Assembly (NCBI GenBank): GCA_035447605.1
Contig: DAOTHJ010000010.1
Coordinates: 5,468 to 69,467 of the forward strand
Direction: 5' to 3'
DNA from: UMGS1668 sp035447605
GTDB taxonomy: Bacteria > Bacillota > Clostridia > Oscillospirales > Ruminococcaceae
DNA length: 64,000 bases
How positions within the stretch are numbered: the stretch's first letter is position 1; the number at the start of each line of letters is the position of its first letter. The notes under the pieces were generated by a model that saw only the letters and a program-made list of their open reading frames with translations, searched no databases and was not told the DNA's origin. Made by a program: the position numbers and the translations under genes. Positions 1 to 8,347 of this stretch are shown here, in pieces.

Positions 1-573
1 GGGGTCTCGCCCTCAAGAGCCAAGATGGAGGGAATCCGTCTGACCGCGTTCCCCCGGATCACCTTTACGGTATCGGTAAAAGGAGAAGAGGCTATGAATT
101 ACAAAATCGTGAAGAAGGATGCGTTTCGTATCGTGGGGTATGCGCTCAGGGAGCCGATGACGATGGAGGAATGCTTTGAAAGAGTTCCGAAGTTCTGGCA
201 GAGCGTCGCGGCATCCGGCGGCATCGGCAAACTGTGTGCGCTGATGAAGGGCGGCGAGCCGAACGGGATCCTCGGGGTATCCGCCTGCGAGGGCGGGGAA
301 TTTTCCGGCTACTATATCGCGGTGGCATCCGATCTGCCCGTGCCGGAAGGGATGGAGGAGTATCTCGTCCCGACGACCACCTATGCGGTATTTGAGTGCA
401 TCGGGGCGATGCCCGACGCAATCCAGAAATTGCAGCAGCGCATGGTCGCCGAATGGCTGCCGACGTCGGGCTACGAATATGCGCCCGCGCCCGACATCGA
501 GGTCTATCCGGAGGGCGATCAGCAGGCAGACACCTACTACTGTGAGGCTTGGCTGCCGATCATCAAAAAGTGA
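1..573 (+). CDS. AraC-family transcriptional regulator, C-terminal part (GyrI-like effector domain); 5' end outside window
   Basis: The reading frame is open from base 1 to the stop at 571-573. The first residues (GVSPSRAK) match the end of an AraC-type helix-turn-helix, where a G-x-S-P-S-x-A/R motif is usual, and a linker leads into a GyrI-like small-molecule binding domain starting around MNYKIVKKDAFRIVG. This domain binds ligands such as drugs or metabolites in AraC- and MerR-family regulators. The ATG at 25 and the ATG at 94 are therefore internal codons, not starts; the DNA-binding half lies to the left of the window. A free-standing GyrI-like protein starting at 94 is the alternative, but the in-frame upstream match argues against it. 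The target and ligand cannot be told from the sequence. Confidence 0.8.
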   Translation, partial: GVSPSRAKMEGIRLTAFPRITFTVSVKGEEAMNYKIVKKDAFRIVGYALREPMTMEECFERVPKFWQSVAASGGIGKLCALMKGGEPNGILGVSACEGGEFSGYYIAVASDLPVPEGMEEYLVPTTTYAVFECIGAMPDAIQKLQQRMVAEWLPTSGYEYAPAPDIEVYPEGDQQADTYYCEAWLPIIKK

Positions 574-665
574 GCGGAACATCTCCGCGCTCTCTTTTCG
601 GATGAAGATTCGGGGCGGATCTGCGGATGCCTCTGCGGCCTGCGGAGGGATCATGGCCAACCCAT

Positions 666-700
666 AAAAAGATGCTGCCCTGCCGGCGGCATCTTTTTTT
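666..700 (+). terminator. Rho-independent terminator after the AraC-family gene
   Basis: A-rich 5' arm, a GATGCTGCC / GGCGGCATC stem with one G-T wobble, and a run of seven T follow the stop at 573 by about 90 bases. Confidence 0.8.
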
Positions 701-829
701 GTGCGGCTTTGTTCCGGCATGGGGGTATGCACAGGGACAAACCGATAACAAAGGGGAATGATTTGTCGAAAATATACGGCATGCATAAAAATATTTTCTC
801 AGTTTAAAGTTTTTATGCTTTAAAGCATC

Positions 830-858
830 TTTTCAAACCGGAGTTTTTGTAGTATGAT
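830..858 (+). promoter_or_regulatory. Putative sigma-A promoter for the acyl-CoA ligase gene
   Basis: TTTTCA (830-835), 17-base spacer, TATGAT (853-858). The region 701-890 is otherwise AT-rich and holds no gene. Confidence 0.45.
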
Positions 859-890
859 AGGAATAAGTTTTTTTGAGAGGGTGTCGTTTT

Positions 891-2525
891 ATGCCGATTA
901 CCGAGCTGCTTGCCAGAAACGCGGAGCTTTACGGCGACGAGATCTGCCTGACGGAGATCAATCCGGATGTGGCGGAATCCCATGCCGTGACATGGAAGGA
1001 ATACGATCTGGTGCAGACCGATCCATCCAAGCATTCCCGCCGCGAGATGACCTGGAAAGAATTTGATAACCGCGCCAACCGCTTTGCCAACCTGCTTCTG
1101 AGCCGCGGTGTCGGCAAGGGCAACAAGGTGGCTGTTTTGCTGATGAACTGCCTTGAGTGGCTGCCGATCTATTTCGGCATCCTGCGCACCGGGGCGCTGG
1201 CCGTTCCGATGAACTACCGTTTCTCCGCCGACGAGATCAAGTATTGTCTCGATCTTTCCGAGGCGGATACGCTGGTCTTTGGGCCGGAATTCATCGGCCG
1301 CATTGAGGCGATCTACGAGCAGATTCCCCGCGTGGGGCAGAAATTCTATGTCGGCGAAAACTGCCCTACGTTTGCGGAGAGCTACGACCATCTCGAAAAA
1401 TATTTCAGCTCCCGGAATCCGCAGATTCCGCTCTCGGATGACGACGAGGCCGCGATCTATTTTTCCAGCGGCACCACCGGATTCCCGAAGGCGATCCTCC
1501 ATGCCCACCGGGCGCTTATGTTCTCCTGCGAGGTGGAGCAGGCCCATCATGGCCAGCGGCGTGGGGACTGCTTCCTCTGCATCCCGCCGCTCTATCACAC
1601 CGGTGCCAAGATGCACTGGTTCGGCAGCCTGCTGAGCGGCAGCCGCGCGGTGCTGCTCCGGGGCGTCAAACCGGAGTGGATTTTAAAGGCGGTCTCCGAG
1701 GAGCAGTGCACCATCGTCTGGCTGCTGGTTCCGTGGGCGCAGGATATCCTCGACGCCATCGACCGCGGCGACGTCAATCTCAAGGAATATAAACTCGATC
1801 AGTGGCGGCTCATGCACATCGGCGCCCAGCCGGTGCCGCCCTCTTTGATTACGAGATGGAAAACCGTCTTCCCGAATCACGAATATGATACGAACTACGG
1901 CCTGTCGGAATCCATCGGTCCGGGCGCCGTGCATCTGGGCGTCGAGAATCTCCATAAGGTCGGCGCGATCGGCAAGGCCGGGTTCGGCTGGCAGACGAAG
2001 ATCATCGGCGAAGACGGCGAGCCGGTCGAACGGGGCAAGGTTGGTGAGCTCTGCCTCAAAGGGCCCGGCGTCATGCTCTGTTATTACCGGGATCCGAAGG
2101 CCACCGCCGAGGTTTTAAAGGAAGGCTGGCTCCGTTCCGGCGATATGGCCATGGAGGACCCGGACGGCTTCATCTATCTGGTTGACCGGAAAAAGGACGT
2201 CATCATCACCGGCGGCGAGAACCTCTACCCGGTGCAGATCGAGGATTTCCTTCGCCGAAACGACAAAATCAGCGATGTGGCGGTCATCGGTCTGCCGGAT
2301 AAGCGCCTTGGCGAGATCGCGGCGGCCATCATCCAGATCAAGCCCGGCATGGCCTGCACCGAGGAAGAGATCGAGGAGTTCTGCACGGGCCTGCCGCGGT
2401 ATAAGCGCCCGAGAAGGATCATCTTTGCCGACGTGCCGCGTAACCCCACCGGCAAGATCGAGAAGCCGAAGCTCCGTCAGAGGTACTGCGGCGAGTCCGT
2501 CGTCGCCCAGCAGGTCAAAGGCTGA
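891..2525 (+). CDS. AMP-dependent acyl-CoA synthetase/ligase (ANL superfamily)
   Basis: About 544 residues, normal for an acyl-CoA ligase that activates a carboxylic acid through an acyl-adenylate and transfers it to CoA in the cytoplasm. All core ANL motifs are visible in order: the phosphate-binding loop SSGTTGFPK, the adenine/aromatic motif YGLSES, the WLRSGD motif, the hinge DRKKDVIITGGENLYP and the C-terminal PRNPTGKIEK with the catalytic lysine. The ATG at 891 is chosen because GAGAGGGTG lies 8 bases before it; an in-frame TTG at 873 has no ribosome binding site. The gene stands alone between a putative promoter and a shared terminator. The substrate (fatty, aromatic or other acid) cannot be assigned from the motifs. 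Confidence 0.88.
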   Translation: MPITELLARNAELYGDEICLTEINPDVAESHAVTWKEYDLVQTDPSKHSRREMTWKEFDNRANRFANLLLSRGVGKGNKVAVLLMNCLEWLPIYFGILRTGALAVPMNYRFSADEIKYCLDLSEADTLVFGPEFIGRIEAIYEQIPRVGQKFYVGENCPTFAESYDHLEKYFSSRNPQIPLSDDDEAAIYFSSGTTGFPKAILHAHRALMFSCEVEQAHHGQRRGDCFLCIPPLYHTGAKMHWFGSLLSGSRAVLLRGVKPEWILKAVSEEQCTIVWLLVPWAQDILDAIDRGDVNLKEYKLDQWRLMHIGAQPVPPSLITRWKTVFPNHEYDTNYGLSESIGPGAVHLGVENLHKVGAIGKAGFGWQTKIIGEDGEPVERGKVGELCLKGPGVMLCYYRDPKATAEVLKEGWLRSGDMAMEDPDGFIYLVDRKKDVIITGGENLYPVQIEDFLRRNDKISDVAVIGLPDKRLGEIAAAIIQIKPGMACTEEEIEEFCTGLPRYKRPRRIIFADVPRNPTGKIEKPKLRQRYCGESVVAQQVKG

Positions 2526-2643
2526 TTTCCCGACGAACCGGGACATAACGGCGTACATAAAACGTGATGCTCATGCTCCGAAAGGGAAAACAGTTTCCAA
2601 CGAAGAGCTTTTGATGCAAACCACAAAAGCAAACCGAATATAA

Positions 2644-2679
2644 AAAACACCTCATTTCCAATTGGAAATGAGGTGTTTT
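2644..2679. terminator. Bidirectional terminator between convergent genes
   Basis: Perfect 18-bp hairpin with essentially no loop, flanked by A on the left and T on the right, between the ligase (+) and the methyltransferase (-). Confidence 0.85.
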
Positions 2680-2756
2680 AACGTATGGCCGCTTAACTTC
2701 CATGGGGGCTACGAATGCGCCGTGCCCGCCGGGAAAAGGCCGGCCTTCTTTATTTT

Positions 2757-3530
2757 CTATACTTTTTTACCGATATAGAAAACATATCCGTAATACTGCT
2801 TATATTTTGCATACAATTCCGCCTCGTACCTCATGTTTGCAAGAAAGGCCTCTACCGTTTTATCTCCGGCATATTTTTTTACGAATGCTTTTTGCGCTGC
2901 TTCCCGCGGAATAAAATAATTTTCCGTCCAGCATTCTTCAGGCAACGTAAATGCGGCGACGAACCGATAGCCGGCCTTTTGCATAATTGAAATATTATGC
3001 GCGATGGTGTCTATTTCAGGAACGGCATCAACCCAAAACCTTTCAATCTCATCGGGGCGCTCATCGGTAAACCATGACTCATAGGTTACGGCGACATAGC
3101 CGTCCGTTTTAAGGAAGTCCCTCCAATAGCGGAGACCCTTTTCAAAACCGATATTGGCAATGGCCCCTTCAGACCAGATCAGATCGAATTCTTCTTTTGG
3201 AAAAGGAAGATTTTCCATGGAGCCGACGGTGCCCTTTACTCTTTCCTGAAGATTTAGTTTTTTGGCGTTGTTGTTGAAGATATTGATAAAATCCGGGAAG
3301 AAATCCACCCCGGTGATGGTTCCGGGGATATTTTGCGCAAGAACCATCGTCTGTCCGCCGGTTCCGCAACCTAAATCCGCCACCCGCGAAATTTCATCGG
3401 GATGATCCAAAAAACTTAACGCCTTCATTGTCATTTCGGGGCTGCCGGGCCCCTGCCGCTCCAACCCGACATGTAATTCACAAATTAGGTTTACGTCAAA
3501 ATCGTGAATGGACGTCTGCTCGTTTTCCAT
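2757..3530 (-). CDS. Class I SAM-dependent methyltransferase
   Basis: A 257-residue protein with the Rossmann-type methyltransferase core. The SAM-binding glycine loop VADLGCGTGGQT lies near residues 50-60, the acidic end of strand beta-2 is in ITGVDFFP, and LIWSEGAIANIG corresponds to motif IV. It resembles UbiE/Methyltransf_11/25 small-molecule methyltransferases. The start has GGAGGATTAAAAA before the ATG. The codons and surrounding DNA are clearly more AT-rich than neighbouring genes, which suggests a recent arrival, though no mobile element is visible. It has its own promoter and terminator, so it is monocistronic. The methyl acceptor is unknown. Confidence 0.85.
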   Translation of the reverse strand: MENEQTSIHDFDVNLICELHVGLERQGPGSPEMTMKALSFLDHPDEISRVADLGCGTGGQTMVLAQNIPGTITGVDFFPDFINIFNNNAKKLNLQERVKGTVGSMENLPFPKEEFDLIWSEGAIANIGFEKGLRYWRDFLKTDGYVAVTYESWFTDERPDEIERFWVDAVPEIDTIAHNISIMQKAGYRFVAAFTLPEECWTENYFIPREAAQKAFVKKYAGDKTVEAFLANMRYEAELYAKYKQYYGYVFYIGKKV

Positions 3531-3598
3531 TTTTTAATCCTCCATTCAGTTTGGGATCCGTGATTTGTTTCTTGTTTGCTAGTTTCACTCTTTCCCAT

Positions 3599-3626
3599 AT
3601 TATACCGCAGCGGCCCCGTTTTTCAA
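3599..3626 (-). promoter_or_regulatory. Sigma-A promoter of the methyltransferase gene
   Basis: On the minus strand TTGAAA (3621-3626), 16-base spacer, TATAAT (3599-3604); leader of about 60 bases. Confidence 0.65.
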
Positions 3627-3663
3627 TCGGATTATCACGGCGCGGTCCAATTTGGGCGAATGT

Positions 3664-3701
3664 AAAAAATGGGGCCGACAGCCGAAACTATCCGCCCCAT
3701 C
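3664..3701 (-). terminator. Terminator of the SDR/regulator operon
   Basis: On the minus strand an ATGGGGC / GCCCCAT stem with an 18-base loop is followed by a T run. It lies about 120 bases past the stop of the zinc-ribbon gene. Confidence 0.65.
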
Positions 3702-3818
3702 ACAGAGATTTTTATTCGGTTCCCTTTTTGTCGCGATGACCATTCCGCCGAAAGATCCGCCGCGTTTTTGTATGAATGTGTTTTTCCGGTCGGGAGTCTC
3801 GAGCCCCGTAAAACGTTC

Positions 3819-4025
3819 TCAGTATTTTGCCGCAATAATCCGGCAGTCGTCGCAGCGGAAGGCCGGAATGGAGACCTCCAGCAGGCTGTGGGCCACCTGC
3901 ACTTCGCCCTTCTGGGGATTGGCAAGCATGGCGGCGCTGTGCGTATTTTTGCTCCAGATGAGAGAGCTGCCGTTTGCCTGAAGGAATCCCTCCTCCATCT
4001 CTTTGCCGCAATTCGGACATTTCAT
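3819..4025 (-). CDS. Small zinc-ribbon protein (DUF6487-like)
   Basis: A 68-residue protein beginning MKCPNCGKEMEEGFL and ending with FRCDDCRIIAAKY. The two CxxC pairs form a predicted zinc ribbon, and the middle resembles the DUF6487/PF20097 family of clostridial hypothetical proteins (family recalled, not searched). AAGGAG lies 10 bases before the ATG at 4025; an in-frame ATG at 4049 would bury that site. It is the last gene of a minus-strand run of four genes and starts only 7 bases after its upstream neighbour ends. The function is unknown. Confidence 0.75.
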   Translation of the reverse strand: MKCPNCGKEMEEGFLQANGSSLIWSKNTHSAAMLANPQKGEVQVAHSLLEVSIPAFRCDDCRIIAAKY

Positions 4026-4032
4026 ATCGAGG

Positions 4033-4284
4033 TCACTCCTTTTTCTCATCGTTTTGTTTTTGCAGCGCGCGGTACTGGTTCAGATACAAAATGCCGAGAA
4101 GGGTATCCAGCGCCGCGATAGAATAATAAATCGGAAAATTCCCGATGAGCCCGGCGGCAGCAAACATTGCGCCTGCCGCAAACCAGATGGTCGCCGTGAT
4201 GAGCTTGATCCGCCGCGCTTTCTCGGCCGGACTTTTAGAGGGCCGGTCCGAAGCAGGATCCGCGCCCGCAGGTTTTGCTTTCAA
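4033..4284 (-). CDS. Small two-helix membrane protein
   Basis: An 83-residue protein with a polar, lysine-rich N-terminus, two hydrophobic segments at about residues 28-44 and 48-68, and a charged tail (LQKQNDEKKE). No family is recognised. It sits third in the minus-strand operon and its stop overlaps the ribosome binding region of the zinc-ribbon gene, which suggests translational coupling. Confidence 0.65.
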   Translation of the reverse strand: MKAKPAGADPASDRPSKSPAEKARRIKLITATIWFAAGAMFAAAGLIGNFPIYYSIAALDTLLGILYLNQYRALQKQNDEKKE

Positions 4285-4341
4285 TGTGGATTCTCCTTCG
4301 TCAAAGACCGGAAGGGAGCGGCCGTCCGCCTCAGTCGGGTC

Positions 4342-4851
4342 TCAGGATTCTTCTTCGTCCGCGTCGTCCTCTCCGGAGGCCTTTTTCTGGGCCTTTTTCG
4401 CTTCGTATTCGTCGCGTTCTTTGCAGATCTTGGCCATCATTTCCTTGATGGCCTCTTTGCGGGCTTCGTCGGTCACTTCGCCCTTGTTGCCCTTCTTTTC
4501 ATCGATCTGATGAGCGTTGTTCTCGCTGAACATCATGCCGGCGACCCCCACGCCGCTGGAGAGTGCCGTCAGGATTGCGCTTCCCTCGTTTTTGCCGACG
4601 TCCGTAAAAGCGGATTCAAACCCGACTTCGTCGCGCGAAACGGCCGGCGTGTAAATATGAGGGGAGACGGCGGCATCTTCGGTCACGGCTTTTTTCGTGA
4701 CCATCTGTAAAAGCAGATAACGGACCGTCTCGGTGCGGGCCGGGCTGACCAGATTGCCCAGCGCGCATTTGGTCAGGTCGTGCAAGGTCATCGGGCCGGT
4801 CTCCCAAAGGATCTCCATCAGTTCTCTCTGTGCTCCGGAAAGTCGAATCAT
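4342..4851 (-). CDS. BlaI/MecI-like winged-helix regulator with acidic C-terminal extension
   Basis: A 169-residue protein. The first 75 residues (LSGAQRELMEILWETGPMTL and onward) look like the winged helix of the BlaI/MecI/CopY repressors. The rest is atypical: a short hydrophobic stretch (LSSGVGVAGMMF) and a highly charged, probably helical tail ending in GEDDADEEES. GGAGG lies 7 bases from the ATG at 4851, so the in-frame ATG at 4857 is too close to be used. It begins 38 bases after the SDR stop and is probably co-transcribed. No BlaR/MecR-type sensor is nearby. Confidence 0.65.
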   Translation of the reverse strand: MIRLSGAQRELMEILWETGPMTLHDLTKCALGNLVSPARTETVRYLLLQMVTKKAVTEDAAVSPHIYTPAVSRDEVGFESAFTDVGKNEGSAILTALSSGVGVAGMMFSENNAHQIDEKKGNKGEVTDEARKEAIKEMMAKICKERDEYEAKKAQKKASGEDDADEEES

Positions 4852-4888
4852 GATCATTCCTCCATAATATACTCGAAATTATGATAAT

Positions 4889-5608
4889 TTAGATATATAA
4901 TCCTCCGGTTACGTTGAGGATTTCTCCCGTAATAAAGGCGGATTTCGGGCTGCCGAGGAAAAAGACCGCTTCCGCGATCTCTTCCGGACGGCCCATCCGG
5001 CCGAGCGGCGTCTCCTCAAACAGGGCCAGCCTGTCCGCTTCGGAGAGCCACGCGTTCATGTCGGTCTCGACGGCGCCGGGCGCCACGCAGTTGACCCGGA
5101 TGCCGGAAGGACCCCACTCCTTCGCCAGCGCCTTGGTGTATCCGATGACGGCGGCCTTCGCGGCGGAGTAATGGCTCTCGCAGCTTCCGCCGCAGAGGCC
5201 CCAGACGGAGGAGACGTTCACGATGGCGCCGCTCTGTTCCCGCAGCATCGCGGGCAGCGCCCGCTCGCAGCAGTGATAGACGCCCCGGACGTTGACGGCG
5301 AACATCCGCTCCCAGTCCTCCGGCCGGCAGTCCTGAAACAGGCCGATCTGCTGAATGCCTGCGTTGTTGACGAGGACGGATACCTGCCCGAGCGTCGCTT
5401 CCACGATATCGAACATCGCGTCCACGGCTACCCGGTCCGAGACGTCGGCCTGCACGGCGGTACCGCCGCATTCCGCGGCGACGGCCTCGGCCTTTTCCCG
5501 GCTGGTTTGGTAATTCACCGCGACGGCGTATCCCTCCGCCGCAAACTTCCGGCAGACGGCGGCTCCGATGCCGCGGCTCCCGCCGGTGACGAGCACGACC
5601 TTTGCCAA
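4889..5608 (-). CDS. Short-chain dehydrogenase/reductase (FabG-like)
   Basis: A 239-residue classical SDR that would reduce or oxidise a carbonyl/alcohol with NAD(P). The cofactor motif TGGSRGIG is at the N-terminus, NNAG follows near residue 85, the catalytic triad is in NVSSVWG plus YSAAK, and the end ITGEILNVTGG is typical of FabG-like enzymes. The best start is TTG at 5608 (MAKVVLVTGG), preceded by GAGGAAGGCGG; the long open frame upstream has no SDR similarity and covers the promoter. It heads the minus-strand operon. The substrate is not known; lack of other fatty-acid genes argues against the housekeeping FabG. Confidence 0.85.
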   Translation of the reverse strand: MAKVVLVTGGSRGIGAAVCRKFAAEGYAVAVNYQTSREKAEAVAAECGGTAVQADVSDRVAVDAMFDIVEATLGQVSVLVNNAGIQQIGLFQDCRPEDWERMFAVNVRGVYHCCERALPAMLREQSGAIVNVSSVWGLCGGSCESHYSAAKAAVIGYTKALAKEWGPSGIRVNCVAPGAVETDMNAWLSEADRLALFEETPLGRMGRPEEIAEAVFFLGSPKSAFITGEILNVTGGLYI

Positions 5609-5641
5609 AACGCATCCGCCGCCTTCCTCTGATTTATCGTA

Positions 5642-5670
5642 ATTATACCATGAATGTGCCGTTTGTGCAA
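5642..5670 (-). promoter_or_regulatory. Sigma-A promoter of the SDR operon
   Basis: On the minus strand TTGCAC (5665-5670), 17-base spacer, TATAAT (5642-5647). It drives SDR, winged-helix regulator and the two small genes. Confidence 0.75.
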
Positions 5671-5763
5671 TCAGGTTTTGATCCCGTCTGCCGTCTGCGA
5701 TAGAGCCGATAAAGAACATCCCTAAGGGCTGTCTTTGCGTTTTTCCGTAGTTGTCGCCCGTGG

Positions 5764-5792
5764 TTGTGCTTTTCTGCCGGCCGTGGTATACT
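5764..5792 (+). promoter_or_regulatory. Sigma-A promoter of the alanyl-tRNA editing gene
   Basis: TTGTGC (5764-5769), 17-base spacer, TATACT (5787-5792), only 23 bases before the chosen TTG start. Confidence 0.7.
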
Positions 5793-5815
5793 GTTTTTTC
5801 AAAGGGGGCGTGGCT

Positions 5816-6964
5816 TTGGAACCGACGATCCGTCTTTACAACTATGACGCATATATCCGGACCTTTATGGCAAAGGTGCTTGCCTGCCGCGAAGAAAAAG
5901 GGAAATGGCTGGTTGCCCTGAATCGGACAGCTTTTTTCCCGGAGGGCGGCGGCCAGTATGCCGACAACGGCACGATTGGGGAGGCCTTCGTCTCCGACGC
6001 GCACGAGCGAGAGGGCGTCGTCTGGCACACCGTCGACCGGCCTTTCGAGCCCGGCGCCGACGTTCCCTGCGAAATCGACTGGGAACGCCGGTTCGATTTC
6101 ATGCAGCAGCACAGCTGCGAGCATATTCTTTCCGGCCTCGCCCACAAATATTACGGCGCGGCAAACGTCGGCTTCCACCTTGGGCTTGAATCCACGACGA
6201 TCGACTTCGACGTCCCGCTGACGGAGGAGGATCTGTTCCGGATCGAAACGCTCGCCAATCAGGCGGTCTGGGAGGATATCCCGCTGGAGATCGCCTATCC
6301 GTCCCCGGAGGAACTAAAGACGATCCCGTACCGCAGCAAGAAGGCGCTGGAGGGAAAAATCCGTATCGTCACGGTTCCCGGCTACGACATCTGCGCCTGC
6401 TGCGGAACCCATGTGCGGCGCACCGGCGAGATCGGCCTGATCAAGGTCACCTCATTCATAAACTATAAAGGCGGAACCCGGCTTACGCTTCTCTGCGGAA
6501 AGCGCGCCCTGCTGGACTGCCGGCGGAAGGTGCACGACGTCAACTTGGTCACGGCCCGTCTCTCCGTCAAGCCGGAGGAGCTGGATTCGGCCGTTTCGCG
6601 CCTTGAGCAGGAGATCACCGACCATAAAATTCTCGAATCCGGTCTCCGGAAGGAACTTTTTGACCTCAAGGCGGAAAAGCTCGGTTCCGGAACGAAAATC
6701 TGTGCGTTTGAGCACGGGCTGACGCCGGATGAAATTCTCCGCTACTGCCTCGTGCTCACGGAGCGTTTTACCGTTGCGGCGGTCTTTTCCGGCGAAGGGC
6801 AGAGTTGGAAATATGCTTTCGCCTCCAAAACGGAGGATGTTCGGCCTTTGGCAGCCGCTTTCAACGCGGCCTGCGGCGGCAGGGGCGGCGGAAAACCGGA
6901 ACTCGTGCAGGGTAGCTGTGCCGCGGACCGTTCCGCGATTGAGACCGGTTTCGCTATGCTCTGA
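5816..6964 (+). CDS. Alanyl-tRNA editing protein (AlaX-type)
   Basis: A 382-residue protein of the AlaXp family, free-standing relatives of the AlaRS editing domain that hydrolyse Ser-tRNA(Ala) or Gly-tRNA(Ala). The N-terminal part carries NRTAFFPEGGGQYADNG, as in AlaRS editing domains. The zinc ligands are visible as HSCEHILSG (HxxxH) and CCGTHVRRTGEIG (CxxxH). A coiled-coil stretch and a DHHA1-like C-terminus with a glycine-rich segment (GGRGGGKPELVQG) follow, giving the long AlaX form. AAAGGGG lies 8 bases before the TTG at 5816; upstream codons overlap the promoter. Single gene. Confidence 0.85.
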   Translation: MEPTIRLYNYDAYIRTFMAKVLACREEKGKWLVALNRTAFFPEGGGQYADNGTIGEAFVSDAHEREGVVWHTVDRPFEPGADVPCEIDWERRFDFMQQHSCEHILSGLAHKYYGAANVGFHLGLESTTIDFDVPLTEEDLFRIETLANQAVWEDIPLEIAYPSPEELKTIPYRSKKALEGKIRIVTVPGYDICACCGTHVRRTGEIGLIKVTSFINYKGGTRLTLLCGKRALLDCRRKVHDVNLVTARLSVKPEELDSAVSRLEQEITDHKILESGLRKELFDLKAEKLGSGTKICAFEHGLTPDEILRYCLVLTERFTVAAVFSGEGQSWKYAFASKTEDVRPLAAAFNAACGGRGGGKPELVQGSCAADRSAIETGFAML

Positions 6965-7138
6965 AAGCCGCGGCTCTTTTTGTTCTTCTCCCGGAGCGGC
7001 CCCTAACTTCTCTATGGGATTTTTATGGCCGTCGGTAGCATTTTTTAACCATTAAGGTTCCTTCTCCGTCCGTTGCGGAATAGGATGACCCAAAACCTTA
7101 TAGGCGGAATCTTATCCGGCCCGCTTTACAATACCAAT

Positions 7139-7176
7139 AAAAAGACGCCCATGTCTTATGACACAGGCGTCTTTTC
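7139..7176. terminator. Bidirectional terminator between AlaX and YebC genes
   Basis: AAAAGACGCC / GGCGTCTTTT stem, 10 bp perfect, with T runs in both directions. The 150 bases before it hold nothing recognisable. Confidence 0.8.
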
Positions 7177-7191
7177 TTTTTTATAAAGGAA

Positions 7192-7935
7192 TTATTCCTC
7201 TTCTTCCTCGTCCGGCTGATCCCAGTTGTGCCAGACATTCAGAACATCGTCGTCGTCGTCGAGGTATTCGAGCAGGCGGGACATTTTGCTGGCCTGATGC
7301 TCGTCGTCGATGGCGTTGAGGTTCTGCGGAATATATTCCGGCTCGGCGGAGCTGTAGGTGTAGCCCATCTTCTGAAGGACGGAAGCGACGCTGATGACGT
7401 CGTTCGGGTCGGTGTAGATCTCCGCGATGCCGTCTTCATACTTGTAATCCTCGCCGCCGGCTTCCATCACGTCCTCCATCAGCTTGTCTTCATCAAGGTT
7501 CTCGTCCTCAATGATGATGACGCCCTTGCGGTCAAACATAAAGGAGACGCAGCCGTTGGTTCCGAGGTTGCCGCCCCATTTGTCGAAATAATGGCGGATA
7601 TCTCCGGCGGTACGGTTGCGGTTGTCGGTCAGCGTCTCGATGATGACCGCGATGCCGCAGGGACCGTAGCCCTCGTAGATAATCGTTTCAAAGGTCTCCT
7701 TGTTGCCGAGGCCGGCGGCCTTTTTTATCGTACGATCGATGTTGTCGTTCGGGATATTGTTGGCTTTTGCCTTCAGAATCAGGGTAGCCAGCTTGCTGTT
7801 ATTCGCAGGGTCCGGGCCGCCTTCGTGAACGGCAACGGTCATTTCACGCCCGATTTTCGTGAAGATCTTGCCTCTTACGGCATCGTTTCCTTCTTTTTTA
7901 CGTTTGATGTTATTCCATTTGGAATGTCCGGACAT
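7192..7935 (-). CDS. yebC: YebC/PmpR family (TACO1-like) protein
   Basis: A 247-residue protein that begins MSGHSKWNNIKRKK, the near-invariant start of the YebC/TACO1 family, and continues with the family signature around KIFTKIGREMTVA. Members have been described as transcriptional regulators (PmpR) and more recently as translation factors that help ribosomes through difficult stretches such as polyproline; which role applies here cannot be seen. The C-terminal tail is very acidic (DQPDEEEEE). It has its own promoter and terminator. Confidence 0.92.
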   Translation of the reverse strand: MSGHSKWNNIKRKKEGNDAVRGKIFTKIGREMTVAVHEGGPDPANNSKLATLILKAKANNIPNDNIDRTIKKAAGLGNKETFETIIYEGYGPCGIAVIIETLTDNRNRTAGDIRHYFDKWGGNLGTNGCVSFMFDRKGVIIIEDENLDEDKLMEDVMEAGGEDYKYEDGIAEIYTDPNDVISVASVLQKMGYTYSSAEPEYIPQNLNAIDDEHQASKMSRLLEYLDDDDDVLNVWHNWDQPDEEEEE

Positions 7936-7973
7936 TGCTCATTCGCCCCTTCGGTAAAAATGTTTTACAAAAA

Positions 7974-8002
7974 ATTCTATCATATTTTTTTAATCATTGC
8001 AA
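7974..8002 (-). promoter_or_regulatory. Sigma-A promoter of yebC
   Basis: On the minus strand TTGCAA (7997-8002), 17-base spacer, TAGAAT (7974-7979), about 40 bases before the start codon. Confidence 0.65.
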
Positions 8003-8140
8003 GAAAAAACGCAGGCTTTCGGCCATAAAATCCGAAAATCCGGCCCGCTTCCGCCAAAGTTGGCTACGGGGAAGACGTAAAAAAGGCGCGCCTTCCAAAT
8101 CCCTCCAAAGAAATATAAAAAGAAATTTTCGCTCTTCCTG

Positions 8141-8193
8141 TTGACATAACAGGCACGGCATGATAATATACTACCAATCTACAAGAATGGTAG
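8141..8193 (+). promoter_or_regulatory. cysK promoter with an inverted repeat at the transcription start
   Basis: TTGACA (8141-8146), 17-base spacer, TAATAT (8164-8169). Immediately after it CTACCA (8171-8176) and TGGTAG (8188-8193) form a 6-bp inverted repeat with an 11-base centre, which covers the expected start site and would suit a dimeric repressor. The leader of roughly 170 bases to the cysK ATG shows no riboswitch or T-box that I recognise. Confidence 0.65.
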
Positions 8194-8347
8194 GCAATTG
8201 ATACGAGAGCTTTATCCGGGATTCTGAAAACAGGCTTTCGCTTCGGGCAAATGCGCCGATGTTGATCGGGATACGGCAGCAAGCATGTTTTTTGGCACGG
8301 CTGCAATATGCAGATTCTTCATTTTAATAAAAAGGGAGAGAGACCTC

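Noticed and set aside
8176..8347. Riboswitch or T-box in the cysK leader
   Set aside because: No SAM-I core, T-box sequence or antiterminator/terminator pair could be found by eye.
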